Positions 32,430-41,952 of a stretch of 64,000 nucleotides of DNA are shown here, in pieces. Within the stretch, counting starts at the first letter, position 1, and each line of letters opens with the position of its first letter. The DNA is taken from NCBI RefSeq assembly GCF_006227205.1, contig NZ_VCNG01000018.1:1-64000 (forward strand), given 5' to 3'. A program made the translations under genes and the position numbers. Origin of the DNA: Pseudomonas sp. ICMP22404. GTDB lineage: Bacteria; Pseudomonadota; Gammaproteobacteria; Pseudomonadales; Pseudomonadaceae. The notes beneath the pieces were generated by a model. The model was not told the DNA's origin. It made no database searches and was given only the letters and a program-made list of their open reading frames with translations.

Positions 32430-33077
32430 TCAGGCTTTCGAAGCACGCTGGCCCAGTTTACTGCGGACCAGGCTGATGATCATTGGCAACAGCGATACCA
32501 GAATGATGCCCACCACCAGCAGCGACAGGTTCTGCTTGATGAAGGGTACGTTGCCGAAGAAGTAGCCGAGGGTGACCAGGCCACCGACCCACAGGACGGT
32601 GCCGAGCACGCTGAAGCCGAAGAAGCGCGCATAGGGCATTTTCCCCACGCCGGCGACGAAGGGCGCGAAGGTGCGGATGATCGGCAGGAAGCGCGCCAGG
32701 GTCACGGTTTTGCCACCGTGCTTGTCGTAGAAATCGTGGGTTTGCTGCAGGTAGTCGCGGCGGAAGATTTTCGAGTTGGGGTTGCTGAACAACTTCTCGC
32801 CCGCCGTGCGGCCGATGAGGTAGTTGGTGCTGTCACCGAGGATCGCCGCCAGCATCAGCAGGCCGCCCAGCAGCACCGGGTCCATGCTGCCGCCTGCGGC
32901 TACGGCGCCGGCGATGAACAGCAGCGAGTCACCGGGCAGGAATGGCGTTACCACCAGGCCGGTTTCACAGAAGATCACCAGGAACAGGATGGCGTAAACC
33001 CACGTGCCGTAGTTGGTCACCAGCATGTCGAGGTACACATCGAGATGCAGAATGAGGTCGAGGGGATTGAAATCCAT
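32430..33077 (-). CDS. DedA family inner-membrane protein
   Basis: A 215-residue protein with 4-5 hydrophobic segments. DedA/VTT marks: FCETGLVVTPFLPGDSLLF and ARFLPIIRTFAPFVAGVG with conserved Arg and Pro residues. Family members flip undecaprenyl phosphate or phospholipids and support membrane potential. ATG 33077 (MDFNPLDLIL) is preferred over GTG 33086. Confidence 0.92.
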   Translation of the reverse strand: MDFNPLDLILHLDVYLDMLVTNYGTWVYAILFLVIFCETGLVVTPFLPGDSLLFIAGAVAAGGSMDPVLLGGLLMLAAILGDSTNYLIGRTAGEKLFSNPNSKIFRRDYLQQTHDFYDKHGGKTVTLARFLPIIRTFAPFVAGVGKMPYARFFGFSVLGTVLWVGGLVTLGYFFGNVPFIKQNLSLLVVGIILVSLLPMIISLVRSKLGQRASKA

Positions 33078-33249
33078 GCAATACACCTGTGATGACGGCC
33101 GGGTTGGGCGGGCTTGTGGGTCTGGCTTTGAGTAAGACTACTGGGTTTGTAGCTTTTCCTTACAAGCCGGGAAGATCGGGATTATACGGGCTGGAATGTG
33201 ATGGGCGTGTTGAGTTTGTTGCGGGGGATTTCGGTTTTTGCAATATCGA

Positions 33250-33366
33250 TTGATCGTTCCCACGCTCCGCGTGGGAATGCATCCTGTGACGCTCTGCGTC
33301 ACCTTTGCTGAAGCGGAACGCGGAGCGTCCCTGGCGGCGTTCCCACGCGGAGCGTGGGAACGATCA
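33250..33366. repeat. REPIN of the GTTCCCACGCTCCGCGTGGGAA class
   Basis: GATCGTTCCCACGCTCCGCG at the left end and its inverse GCGGAGCGTGGGAACGATC at the right. The middle holds GACGCTCTGCGTC and AACGCGGAGCGTCC. Lies between the DedA and GNAT genes. Confidence 0.9.
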
Positions 33367-33373
33367 GTGGCAT

Positions 33374-33838
33374 TCAGGTGAGATCTTCGCTGATTGGCAA
33401 CACGTAGTTCTTGAACTCGGTGTCTTCCTTGAAACCGATGGACTCGTAGGTCTTCTGCGCCACTTCATTGTTGCTGCTGGTGGAGACGCGCATGCGGACG
33501 GCGTTGGTTTCCTTGGCCATTTTTTTCGCGGTGCGGATCAGGTGGTCGGCCACCAGTTGGCGGCGGGCGTCTTCGGCGACGTAGATGTCGTTGAGGATCC
33601 ACACGCGCTTGAGGGACAGCGACGAGAAGCTTGGGTAGAGCTGGCAGAAGCCCAGCAGCTTGCTGTCGTCGTCATCGGGCAGGGCCAGGTAGATCACCGA
33701 TTCCTTGCGGCGCAGGCGCTTTTCGAGAAAGGCCCGGGACGAGTCCGGGTATGGCAGCGAGCCATAGAATTCCCGGTATTTGACGAACAATGGGGTCAGC
33801 AGGTCCAGGTGTTCCAGGGTCGCTTGAATAATCCGCAT
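33374..33838 (-). CDS. GNAT N-acetyltransferase
   Basis: A 154-residue GNAT protein: MRIIQATLEHLDLLTPLFVKYR, then ILNDIYVAEDARRQLVADHLI, in which the usual RxxGxG loop is altered to RRQLVA, and the C-terminal TYESIGFKEDTEFKNYVL. Function and substrate unknown. It lies just before the ethanolamine genes but is separated from eutC by 106 bases and may be transcribed on its own. Confidence 0.87.
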   Translation of the reverse strand: MRIIQATLEHLDLLTPLFVKYREFYGSLPYPDSSRAFLEKRLRRKESVIYLALPDDDDSKLLGFCQLYPSFSSLSLKRVWILNDIYVAEDARRQLVADHLIRTAKKMAKETNAVRMRVSTSSNNEVAQKTYESIGFKEDTEFKNYVLPISEDLT

Positions 33839-33944
33839 GGCAAGTCTCGTTTACAAAGGTCGACACAGAGTCTGACAACAACGGCGCGCTGCCGTGCTTT
33901 TGATGCTGCCTGAAAGCGGATCAAAAACGCAATGGATCTACGGA

Positions 33945-34784
33945 TCAGCTTTGGGGCGGCATCAGTAGGAAATTACCTTTCATATCGGCACCGTTTTCCG
34001 ACTCTAGAGTGTGCACCTGGGCTTCGTCCTTCAGATTGACCCCGGAAAGCTGTCGGCGACAGGCCTCGCGCATCAGGTAGACCAGGCGATGGGCCGCCAT
34101 GCCGTAGCTCAGGCCTTCGAGCCGGACATTGGAGATGCAGTTGCGATAGGCGTCGGTCAGGCCGACCTTGGGGTTGTAGGTGAAATACAGGCCCAGGCTG
34201 TCGGGCGAGCTGAGGCCGGGGCGTTCGCCAATCAGGATCACTGACATTTTTGCCCCAAGGCGTTCAGCCACTTCATCGGCCACCGCGACCCGGCCCTGTT
34301 CCACCAGGATGACCGGTGAAACCGACCAGCCGTCGGCGGCGATCTGTTCTTCCAGGCGCGCCAGGAATGGCAAGGTATGGCGATGCACCGCCAGCGCCGA
34401 CAGGCCGTCGGCCACCACGATGGCAAGGTCGACGCCGCCAGGATGGGCCGCCGCATAATCGTCCAGCGCCTGCGCCGAGGCTTCATCCAGGCGTCGGCCC
34501 AGGTCCGGGCGCTGCAGATAGCTGTTGCGGTCGCTGGCGGCGCTGTGGAGCAACAGGCTCTCGCGGCCGCGCTCGGCCAATTGGGCACGAATGCCCTGGT
34601 GGTCGAACGCCAGGTGCACCGCATCCCGCGCCTGGGCGTGGGCGTATTGGAAGTCCAGTTGCGCCTGTGTGGGCAGGCTGGTGCCGGTGCGGCCCAGGGC
34701 GATGCGCGCCGGGGTCAGGCGGCGCAGTTCCAGCCAGGGGTTTTGCGAATCGACAGGTTTTTTGTCCATCGGCAGGTCACTCAT
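33945..34784 (-). CDS. eutC: Ethanolamine ammonia-lyase small subunit
   Basis: A 279-residue EutC. Features include LTPARIALGRTGTSLPT, VVADGLSALAVHRH, ILIGERPGLSSPDSLGLYFTY and the C-terminal CRRQLSGVNLKDE. With EutB it forms the adenosylcobalamin-dependent lyase that splits ethanolamine into acetaldehyde and ammonia. The real start MSDLPMDKKP (34784) overlaps the eutB stop by four bases; a longer frame to 35090 is only the shadow inside eutB. No microcompartment genes are present, as usual in pseudomonads. Confidence 0.96.
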   Translation of the reverse strand: MSDLPMDKKPVDSQNPWLELRRLTPARIALGRTGTSLPTQAQLDFQYAHAQARDAVHLAFDHQGIRAQLAERGRESLLLHSAASDRNSYLQRPDLGRRLDEASAQALDDYAAAHPGGVDLAIVVADGLSALAVHRHTLPFLARLEEQIAADGWSVSPVILVEQGRVAVADEVAERLGAKMSVILIGERPGLSSPDSLGLYFTYNPKVGLTDAYRNCISNVRLEGLSYGMAAHRLVYLMREACRRQLSGVNLKDEAQVHTLESENGADMKGNFLLMPPQS

Positions 34785-36175
34785 CCCAAGTGCGCCAGGG
34801 CGTGACGAAACGCCGGAGGCAGGTTGTCGCCGAACCGCACCCGGCCGTCGGCCTGGGTGAAGATGCCCATGTTTGCCAGCCATTGCTCGAACTCCGGCGC
34901 TGGCTTCAGGCCCAGGGTCTGGCGGGCGTAGAGGGCGTCGTGGAACGAGGTGGTCTGATAGTTGAGCATGATGTCGTCGGAGCCGGGGATGCCCATGATG
35001 AAGTTGATCCCGGCCACGCCGAGCAAGGTCAGCAGGGTGTCCATGTCGTCCTGGTCGGCTTCGGCGTGGTTGGTGTAGCAGATGTCGCAACCCATCGGCA
35101 CGCCCAGCAGCTTGCCGCAGAAGTGGTCTTCGAGGCCGGCACGGATGATTTGTTTGCCGTTGTACAGGTATTCCGGGCCGATGAAGCCTACAACGGTGTT
35201 GACCAGGAACGGGTTGAAATGTCGTGCCACGGCGTAGGCCCGGGTTTCACAGGTCTGTTGATCCACTCCGTGGTGGGCGTTGGCCGACAGGGCGCTGCCC
35301 TGGCCGGTTTCGAAATACATCAGGTTGTTGCCCAGGGTGCCGCGATTGAGGCTGAGCCCGGCGTCGTAGCCCTCTTTCAACACGTTGAGGTTGATGCCGA
35401 AACTGGCATTGGCCGCTTCGGTGCCGGCGATGGACTGGAACACCAGGTCCAGGGGCACGCCACGGTTGGCCGCTTCGATGGAGGTGGTGACGTGGGTCAG
35501 CACGCAGCCCTGGGTCGGGATGTCGTAGCGTTGGATGACGGCGTCGAGCATTTCCAGCATGGCGCAGATCGAGGCCGTGCTGTCGGTGGCCGGGTTGATG
35601 CCGATCATGGCGTCGCCGTTGCCGTAGAGCAGGCCGTCGAGGATGCTCGCGGCGATCCCGGCCGGTTCGTCGGTGGGGTGGTTCGGTTGCAGGCGCGTGG
35701 ACAGGCGGCCGCGCAGGCCGAGGGTGCCGCGGAATTTCGTCACCACGCGGATTTTCTGCGCCACCAGCACCAGGTCTTGGACCCGCATGATCTTGGACAC
35801 GGCGGCGACCATTTCCGGGATCAGGCCGGGGGCCAGTGCCCGCAGGCTGTGTTCGTCGGCGGCGTCACTGAGCAGCCAGTCGCGAAAGCCGCCGACCGTG
35901 AGGTGGCTGACCACGGCGAAGGCGTGTTTGTCGTGGGTGTCGACGATCAGCCGGGTGACTTCGTCGGCTTCGTAGGGAATCAGCATTTCTTGCAGGAAAT
36001 GGCTGAGGGGCAGGTCAGCCAGGGCCATTTGCGCGGCCACGCGCTCGCCGTCGTTGAGCGCCGCGACACCGGCAAGGAAATCCCCGGAACGCGCCGGGCT
36101 GGCTTTGGCCATCAGCTCTTTGAGGCTGTCGAAACGATAGGTCTGGGCGCCGACGGAATGGGCGAATGCGGCCAT
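34781..36175 (-). CDS. eutB: Ethanolamine ammonia-lyase large subunit
   Basis: A 464-residue EutB of family length, starting MAAFAHSVGAQTYRFDSL. Conserved barrel segments include ANPATDST-like GINPATDSTAS, LVFQSIAGTEAANASFGI and ETGQGSALSANAHHGVDQ. It holds the ethanolamine and cobalamin sites. Co-translated with eutC; the permease gene lies 242 bases upstream across a REPIN, and probably drives the same transcript from its sigma-54 promoter. Confidence 0.97.
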   Translation of the reverse strand: MAAFAHSVGAQTYRFDSLKELMAKASPARSGDFLAGVAALNDGERVAAQMALADLPLSHFLQEMLIPYEADEVTRLIVDTHDKHAFAVVSHLTVGGFRDWLLSDAADEHSLRALAPGLIPEMVAAVSKIMRVQDLVLVAQKIRVVTKFRGTLGLRGRLSTRLQPNHPTDEPAGIAASILDGLLYGNGDAMIGINPATDSTASICAMLEMLDAVIQRYDIPTQGCVLTHVTTSIEAANRGVPLDLVFQSIAGTEAANASFGINLNVLKEGYDAGLSLNRGTLGNNLMYFETGQGSALSANAHHGVDQQTCETRAYAVARHFNPFLVNTVVGFIGPEYLYNGKQIIRAGLEDHFCGKLLGVPMGCDICYTNHAEADQDDMDTLLTLLGVAGINFIMGIPGSDDIMLNYQTTSFHDALYARQTLGLKPAPEFEQWLANMGIFTQADGRVRFGDNLPPAFRHALAHLG

Positions 36176-36227
36176 GGGCGGTGTCCTCCTGGTTCTCTTG
36201 ATAACTCAAGTACACCGCAGAAACCCA

Positions 36228-36317
36228 TGTGGGAGCGAGCCTGCTCGCGATAGCGGAGGGTCAGTAAAACATTTGTCGACTGATACACCGCTATCGCGAG
36301 CAGGCTCGCTCCCACAA
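36228..36317. repeat. REPIN between permease and eutB
   Basis: GTGGGAGCGAGCCTGCTCGCGATAG and its inverse CTATCGCGAGCAGGCTCGCTCCCAC. Placed inside the likely permease-eutBC transcript, where it could stabilise one part of the mRNA over the other. Confidence 0.9.
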
Positions 36318-36417
36318 GGGGATCTGTGTTCAGGCAAGGAACACAGTCCCCCCAGCAGGCTCTGCGTGCACTTCCATAAGGCTGGCGCCGGCCTTATGGC
36401 CCGGCGCCGGTGCACTG

Positions 36418-37788
36418 TCAGATACCTGTGAGCATAGCGTCCGCCGGGGCATCGGAGCGTTGTTTGGCGGTCAGTTGGAAGTACAGATAGCCAACGAACA
36501 TGAAGGCGAGGAACACCAGCCCGATCAGGGTATTGAACCAGGCCATTGCTACCAGGCACACCACGGCCAGGAACAGCGCGATGCCCGGCACGATGGGGTA
36601 GCCCGGGGCGCGGAAGGTGCGTTCCAGGTTCGGTTCGACCTTACGCAACCGGAACAGGCTGAGCATGCTGATGATGTACATCACGATGGCGCCGAACACC
36701 GACATGGTGATCATCGCCGCCGTCAGGCTCATGCCCTGCAGGTTCACCAGGCCATCGCTGTAGATCGCCGCGATGCCGATGACGCCGCCGGCCAGGATCG
36801 CCCGGTGCGGGGTCTGGAAGCGCGACAGTTTCGCCAGGCTCCGTGGCAGGTAGCCGGCCCGGGCCAGGGCGAAGAACTGCCGCGAGTAGCCGAGGATGAT
36901 CCCGTGGAAGCTTGCCACCAGACCGAACAGGCCGATCCACACCAGCATGTGCATCCAGGTGGAGTTATTGCCGACCACGGCTTTCATGGCCTGGGGCAGC
37001 GGGTCGTTGATGTTCGACAGCTGGCGCCAGTCGCCCACGCCACCGGCCATGATCATTACGCCGATGGCCAGGAACACCAGGGTCAGGATGCCGCTGACGT
37101 AGGCACGGGGAATCGTGCGTTTCGGGTCCTTGGCTTCTTCGGCGGCCATGGCCGCGCCTTCGATGGCGAGGAAGAACCAGATCGCGAAGGGGATCGCCGC
37201 AAAAATGCCCGGAATTGAAGCGAGGCTGAACTCGTTTGCACCAGACCAGCCGTTGAGCACGAAGTTACTGAAGCTGAAACCCGGTGCGACCACGCCCATG
37301 AACACCAGCAGTTCGGCCACCGCCAGCACAGTGACCACCAGCTCGAACGCCGCGGCGATGCTGACGCCGAGGATGTTGAGAGTCATGAACACGATGTAGG
37401 CGCCGACCGCCGCGATCTTGGGGTCCAGATCCGGAAACTGCACGTTGAGGTAAGCACCGATGGCCATGGCGATGGCCGGTGGCGCAAAGACGAATTCGAT
37501 CAGCGTGGCGATCCCGGCAATCAGGCCGCCTTTCTCGCCAAAGGCCCGCCGGCTGTAGGCGAACGGCCCGCCCGCGTGGGGGATCGCGGTGGTCAGTTCG
37601 GTAAAGCTGAAGATGAAACAGGTGTACATCAGCGCCACCATCAGCGCAGTGATCAGAAACCCGAGGGTCCCCGCGGTGCCCCAGCCGTAACTCCAGCCGA
37701 AGTATTCGCCCGAGATCACCAGGCCGACGGCGATGCCCCATAAATGGAGGGTGCCGAGTGTGGGTTTGAGTTGGGTATTAGTTGTCAT
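36418..37788 (-). CDS. eat: Ethanolamine permease
   Basis: A 456-residue APC-type transporter with ~12 helices starting MTTNTQLKPTLGTLHLWGIAVGLVISGEYFGW, the pattern of ethanolamine permeases. EEAKDPKRTIPRAYVSG and FALARAGYLPRSLAKLSR are also conserved. GAGG precedes ATG 37788; upstream extension to 37857 is rejected. A sigma-54 promoter candidate lies 58 bases upstream. Imports ethanolamine for EutBC. Confidence 0.93.
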   Translation of the reverse strand: MTTNTQLKPTLGTLHLWGIAVGLVISGEYFGWSYGWGTAGTLGFLITALMVALMYTCFIFSFTELTTAIPHAGGPFAYSRRAFGEKGGLIAGIATLIEFVFAPPAIAMAIGAYLNVQFPDLDPKIAAVGAYIVFMTLNILGVSIAAAFELVVTVLAVAELLVFMGVVAPGFSFSNFVLNGWSGANEFSLASIPGIFAAIPFAIWFFLAIEGAAMAAEEAKDPKRTIPRAYVSGILTLVFLAIGVMIMAGGVGDWRQLSNINDPLPQAMKAVVGNNSTWMHMLVWIGLFGLVASFHGIILGYSRQFFALARAGYLPRSLAKLSRFQTPHRAILAGGVIGIAAIYSDGLVNLQGMSLTAAMITMSVFGAIVMYIISMLSLFRLRKVEPNLERTFRAPGYPIVPGIALFLAVVCLVAMAWFNTLIGLVFLAFMFVGYLYFQLTAKQRSDAPADAMLTGI

Positions 37789-37845
37789 AAGTCCTCGCTG
37801 TTCTTTTTGATCTGTTGGACTTTCAGTAGGGGTGTGCAGCGGATA

Positions 37846-37861
37846 CGCAAAGCTCATGCCA
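37846..37861 (-). promoter_or_regulatory. Sigma-54 promoter before the ethanolamine permease gene
   Basis: On the minus strand TGGCAT-N5-TTGCG, i.e. the -24 GG and -12 GC elements with exact spacing, 58 bases before the permease start. Fits control by the adjacent sigma-54 activator. Confidence 0.7.
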
Positions 37862-37906
37862 GCGACAGGGCATTGATTCTATGGTGTGGATGGAGGACTT
37901 CTTGTC

Positions 37907-38015
37907 GATCGTTCCCACGCTCCGCGTGGGAATGCAGCCTGGGGCGCTCCGCGCTCCTTCAAGCCGAACGCAGAACGTCCGTTGAGGCGTTCCCACGCAG
38001 AGCGTGGGAACGATC
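37907..38015. repeat. REPIN of the GTTCCCACGCTCCGCGTGGGAA class
   Basis: GATCGTTCCCACGCTCCGCG on the left and GAGCGTGGGAACGATC on the right with a degenerate inner part. Between permease promoter and the aldehyde dehydrogenase stop. Confidence 0.9.
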
Positions 38016-38025
38016 AGCTCCAGGC

Positions 38026-39546
38026 TTAGAAGAAGCCCAGCGGATTGATGTCGTAGCTCACCAGCAGGTTCTTGGTCTGCTGGTAGTGATCGAGCATCAT
38101 TTTGTGGGTTTCACGACCCACGCCGGATTTCTTGTAGCCGCCGAACGCGGCGTGCGCCGGGTAGAGGTGGTAGCAGTTGGTCCAGACGCGACCGGCCTTG
38201 ATGGCCCGGCCCATGCGGTAGGCGCGGTTGATGTCGCGGGTCCACAGGCCGGCGCCGAGGCCGAACTCGGTGTCGTTGGCAATCGCCAGGGCTTCGGCTT
38301 CATCCTTGAAGGTGGTGATGCTCACCACCGGGCCGAAGATTTCTTCCTGGAACACCCGCATCTTGTTGGTGCCCTTGAGCAGGGTCGGCTGGATGTAGTA
38401 CCCGCTGGCGAGGTTGCCTTCGAGTTTTTCCACCTGGCCGCCGGTCAGCAACTGGGCGCCTTCGCCCTTGGCGATTTCCAGGTACGAGAGGATCTTGTCG
38501 AACTGCTGCTCGGACGCCTGGGCGCCGACCATGGTGTCGGTGTCCAGCGGATCGCCGCGTTTGATCTGCTCGATCTTCTTCATCACCACTTGCATGAATT
38601 CGTCGTAGATCGATTCCTGCACCAGGGCGCGGGACGGGCAGGTGCAGACTTCACCCTGGTTGAAGAACGCCAGCACCAGACCTTCGGCGGCCTTCTCGAT
38701 GAAGCTCGGCTCGGCCTGCATGATGTCTTCAAAGAAGATGTTTGGCGACTTGCCGCCCAGTTCCACGGTGGACGGGATGATGTTTTCGGCGGCGCATTTC
38801 ATGATGTGCGAGCCGACCGGGGTCGAGCCGGTGAAGGCAATCTTGGCGATGCGCTTGCTGGTCGCCAGGGCTTCGCCAGCTTCCTTGCCGAAACCTTGCA
38901 CTACGTTCAGCACGCCGGGCGGCAGCAGGTCACCGATCAGTTCCATGAGCACGCAGATGCCCAGTGGGGTTTGCTCGGCGGGCTTGAGCACCACGCAGTT
39001 GCCGGCGGCCAGGGCCGGGGCGAGTTTCCAGGCGGCCATCAGCAGCGGGAAGTTCCACGGGATGATCTGCCCGACCACGCCCAGCGGCTCGTGGATGTGA
39101 TAGGCCACGGTGTTGCCGTCGATCTCGGCGGCGCTGCCTTCCTGGGCCCGCAGGCAACCGGCGAAGTAGCGGAAGTGGTCGGCGGCCAGGGGGATGTCGG
39201 CGTTGAGGGTTTCGCGCACGGCCTTGCCGTTGTCCCAGGATTCGGTGATCGCCAGGGTTTCGAGGTTCTGTTCGATGCGGTCGGCGATTTTCAGCAGGAT
39301 CAGCGAACGGGCCTGGACCGAGGTGGCGCCCCAGGCATCGGCAGCGGCGTGGGCGGCGTCCAGGGCTTTTTCGATGTCTTCGGCCGTGGAACGCGGGAAT
39401 TCGGCAATGGGCTGGCCATTGACCGGGGAAGTATTGGTGAAGTACTGACCTTTGACAGGCGCGACGAACTCGCCGCCGATGTAGTTACCGTATTTGCTCT
39501 TGAACGAGACGATAGCGCCTTCAGTACCGGGGTGAGCGTAACGCAT
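38026..39546 (-). CDS. exaC: Acetaldehyde (aldehyde) dehydrogenase of ethanolamine catabolism
   Basis: A 506-residue NAD-dependent aldehyde dehydrogenase of the ExaC/AldB group. The general-base Glu is in TVELGGKSPNIF and the nucleophilic Cys in FNQGEVCTCPSRA; FTGSTPVGSHIM and KKSGVGRETHK are typical of the group. AAGGAG precedes ATG 39546. It oxidises acetaldehyde from EutBC to acetate. A sigma-54 promoter candidate lies ~70 bases upstream, and the divergent regulator gene follows. Confidence 0.94.
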   Translation of the reverse strand: MRYAHPGTEGAIVSFKSKYGNYIGGEFVAPVKGQYFTNTSPVNGQPIAEFPRSTAEDIEKALDAAHAAADAWGATSVQARSLILLKIADRIEQNLETLAITESWDNGKAVRETLNADIPLAADHFRYFAGCLRAQEGSAAEIDGNTVAYHIHEPLGVVGQIIPWNFPLLMAAWKLAPALAAGNCVVLKPAEQTPLGICVLMELIGDLLPPGVLNVVQGFGKEAGEALATSKRIAKIAFTGSTPVGSHIMKCAAENIIPSTVELGGKSPNIFFEDIMQAEPSFIEKAAEGLVLAFFNQGEVCTCPSRALVQESIYDEFMQVVMKKIEQIKRGDPLDTDTMVGAQASEQQFDKILSYLEIAKGEGAQLLTGGQVEKLEGNLASGYYIQPTLLKGTNKMRVFQEEIFGPVVSITTFKDEAEALAIANDTEFGLGAGLWTRDINRAYRMGRAIKAGRVWTNCYHLYPAHAAFGGYKKSGVGRETHKMMLDHYQQTKNLLVSYDINPLGFF

Positions 39547-39616
39547 GGTGAGTTCTCCTTGGCTTTTGTGCTTATACGGGAGGCCGCGCAAATTGAGCGC
39601 TGGTATTTAAGCCTAG

Positions 39617-39632
39617 AGCAAAGGTCGGGCCA
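39617..39632 (-). promoter_or_regulatory. Sigma-54 promoter before exaC
   Basis: On the minus strand TGGCCC-N5-TTGCT, with the -12 element ~71 bases before the start codon. Matches the sigma-54 consensus TGGCAC-N5-TTGCW at all core positions. The wider 39547-40017 gap also holds a REPIN and the regulator promoter, and no other gene. Confidence 0.78.
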
Positions 39633-39849
39633 TTGCCGTGCAGAGCCCGGAAATCAAGACGTTGAGGGGATTTCTTCGGACCAATGGAGGCCCCGCGTGA
39701 CGATTGCGATACAGAGGGTGTGACACTTTGTGCCAATTGTGAGACAGCCGTTGACCGACGGGTCACGCCAGCATTGCAAAGCGCTTGTGCCTGGAGGATG
39801 CTGGGGCAATCTGTGAGTTGCCCAAGTATCGATGGAGACGTCGGGCATC

Positions 39850-39940
39850 CTGTGGGAGCAAGGCTTGCCCGCGATGAACGATGACGCGGTCTACCTGTGA
39901 TCCGCGCCAAGGCAATCGCGGGCAAGCCTTGCTCCCACAG
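39850..39940. repeat. REPIN, GGCTTGCCCGCGAT variant
   Basis: CTGTGGGAGCAAGGCTTGCC and its inverse GGCAAGCCTTGCTCCCACAG with a ~45-base loop. This variant is also seen on the right side of the doublet at 44432. Confidence 0.9.
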
Positions 39941-40017
39941 AAACAACCCTTTACCTGGGGCTAGGTGTTCAGCAGTGACTCCAGCAAGGCCGCAACCTTC
40001 GGGGAGAATAATAAGAA

Positions 40018-41925
40018 ATGCACAGCAACCATTTGAGTCGCCATGCCCAGCAGGTCCTGACAGTTACCCAGGGTAAGGCCCATCTGCAAGGACCCGGCAG
40101 CGATCCGTCGATTGCCCGTTCCTGGCTGCGCTGCCTCGAGGACTATCACCTGGACCCAGCCCAGAACCTGGCGCCGACGGTGCTTGAGCATGGCCGGGTG
40201 CTGGAAAGCCGCGAGCGTCTGCAGCAAGTGCTGCACATTGCCGGTTCCGAAATGACCAGCCTGCACCAGCAATTGTCCGGCGCCGGCCACGCGGTGCTGC
40301 TCACCGACGCCCGGGGCGTGATCCTCAACTGCGTCACCGCTCCCAGCGAGCGCAAGATTTTCGAACGGGCCGGCCTCTGGCTCGGTGCCGATTGGAGCGA
40401 AGCCTGCGAAGGCACCAATGGCATCGGCACCTGCCTGGTGGAGCGCCAGGCGCTGACCATCCATCAGGAAGAACATTTTCGTGGTCGCCACACCGGCCTG
40501 ACCTGCTCGGCCAGCCCGGTGTTCGACCCACATGGCGAACTGCTGGCGGTGCTCGACGTGTCCTCGGCCCGGCCGGACGTGTCGCGCCAGAGCCAGTTCC
40601 ACACCATGGCGCTGGTCAATCTCTCGGCGAAGATGATCGAGAGCTGCTATTTCCTGCGCTGCTTCGACAATCAATGGCTGCTGCGCTTTCATCTGCAGGC
40701 CGAGTCCGTGGGGTTGTTCAGCGAAGGGCTGCTGGCGTTCGATGGAGAAGGGCGGATCAGCGCCGTCAACCAGAGCGCACTCAACCTGCTGGGGCACATT
40801 CGTGGTGGCTTGCTGGGCCAGCCGGTAGAGGCGTTTTTCGATTGTTCACTGGACGAGTTGCTGGGCCGGGCCAGCGCCCAGGCCAGCGCCAGTTGGCCGC
40901 TGCGCACCCGTGATGGTCGGCATTTGTTCGCGGTGCTGCGTGGTCAGCCTCGTAGCATCCCGGTTCCGCTTGTCCCGGCGCCCAAAGCCATGGAGCCTGC
41001 GCGACTGACGGGCATCTGCCTGGGGGATGCGCAACTGCAGGAGCATTTCCGCAAGGCGTTGCGGGTGTTCGAGCGCGATGTGCCGCTGCTGATCAATGGG
41101 GAAACCGGTTGCGGCAAGGAAGCCTTCGCCAAGGCCGTGCATCACGCCAGCCAGCGCGCCGGGAAAAACTTCGTTGCCCTCAATTGCGCGGCCATCCCCG
41201 AAAGCCTGATCGAGAGCGAGCTGTTCGGCTATCGCGGTGGCAGCTTTACCGGTGCCCGCAAGGAGGGCATGCGCGGCAAGCTGCAACAGGCCGACGGCGG
41301 CACCTTGTTCCTGGATGAAATCGGCGACATGCCCTTGGCCTTGCAGACCCGCTTGCTGCGGGTGCTGGAGGATCGTCAGGTGGTGCCCATCGGTGGCGAG
41401 CCCGAGACGGTGAACGTGCGCATCATCAGCGCCACCCACCGGCAATTACTTGAGCGGGTACAGGACGGCAGCTTCCGTGAGGACCTGTACTACCGGCTCA
41501 ACGGCTTGGAAATTCCTTTGCCGGCGTTGCGCGAGCGCAGCGACAAGTCGCAGTTGCTGGACTTTCTGCTGGCCGAAGAAAGCGGCACCGAGACGGTGTT
41601 CATCGACGAACCGGCGCGCCGGGCGCTCCTGGCGTTCGACTGGCCGGGCAACGTGCGGCAGATGCGCAACGTCCTGCGCACCCTCGCCGCGTTGTGCGAC
41701 GGTGGCAGGGTCGGTCTGGACGACCTGCCGGCGATGATTCGCCAGGCACGCCCGGCATTGGAGGAAGCGCCCGCGTCCGAACATCCGCTGGAGGATGCGG
41801 AACGTCTGGCGTTGCTCAATGCGCTGGAACAGACCCGCTGGCACATGACCAACACGGCCGAGCAACTGGGCATCAGCCGCAATACCCTCTACCGGAAACT
41901 GCGCAAACACGCGATCGCTCGCTGA
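40018..41925 (+). CDS. eatR: Sigma-54-dependent activator of ethanolamine catabolism, AcoR/EatR type
   Basis: A 635-residue enhancer-binding protein: N-terminal GAF region (~80-200, EACEGTNGIGTCLVE), a PAS-like part (~225-320), then the AAA+ domain with Walker A GETGCGKE, the sigma-54 contact loop FTGA (GSFTGARKEG), Walker B GGTLFLDEIGD, and a C-terminal Fis-type helix-turn-helix (NTAEQLGISRNTLYRKL). Divergent from exaC; both exaC and the permease have sigma-54 promoters. In PAO1 the orthologue PA4021 (EatR) activates ethanolamine genes with RpoN. The frame's GAFTGA loop reads GSFTGA, a tolerated variant. Confidence 0.92.
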   Translation: MHSNHLSRHAQQVLTVTQGKAHLQGPGSDPSIARSWLRCLEDYHLDPAQNLAPTVLEHGRVLESRERLQQVLHIAGSEMTSLHQQLSGAGHAVLLTDARGVILNCVTAPSERKIFERAGLWLGADWSEACEGTNGIGTCLVERQALTIHQEEHFRGRHTGLTCSASPVFDPHGELLAVLDVSSARPDVSRQSQFHTMALVNLSAKMIESCYFLRCFDNQWLLRFHLQAESVGLFSEGLLAFDGEGRISAVNQSALNLLGHIRGGLLGQPVEAFFDCSLDELLGRASAQASASWPLRTRDGRHLFAVLRGQPRSIPVPLVPAPKAMEPARLTGICLGDAQLQEHFRKALRVFERDVPLLINGETGCGKEAFAKAVHHASQRAGKNFVALNCAAIPESLIESELFGYRGGSFTGARKEGMRGKLQQADGGTLFLDEIGDMPLALQTRLLRVLEDRQVVPIGGEPETVNVRIISATHRQLLERVQDGSFREDLYYRLNGLEIPLPALRERSDKSQLLDFLLAEESGTETVFIDEPARRALLAFDWPGNVRQMRNVLRTLAALCDGGRVGLDDLPAMIRQARPALEEAPASEHPLEDAERLALLNALEQTRWHMTNTAEQLGISRNTLYRKLRKHAIAR

Positions 41926-41952
41926 TCACCGCTCCTCCAGGCACCGAAGCCC

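Noticed and set aside
31650..33092. 480-codon plus-strand frame opposite mtfA and the DedA gene
   Set aside because: Antisense shadow with biased composition and no domain.
34316..36253. Long plus-strand open frame opposite eutC and eutB
   Set aside because: It is the GC-driven shadow of two well-conserved genes on the other strand and shows no family features.
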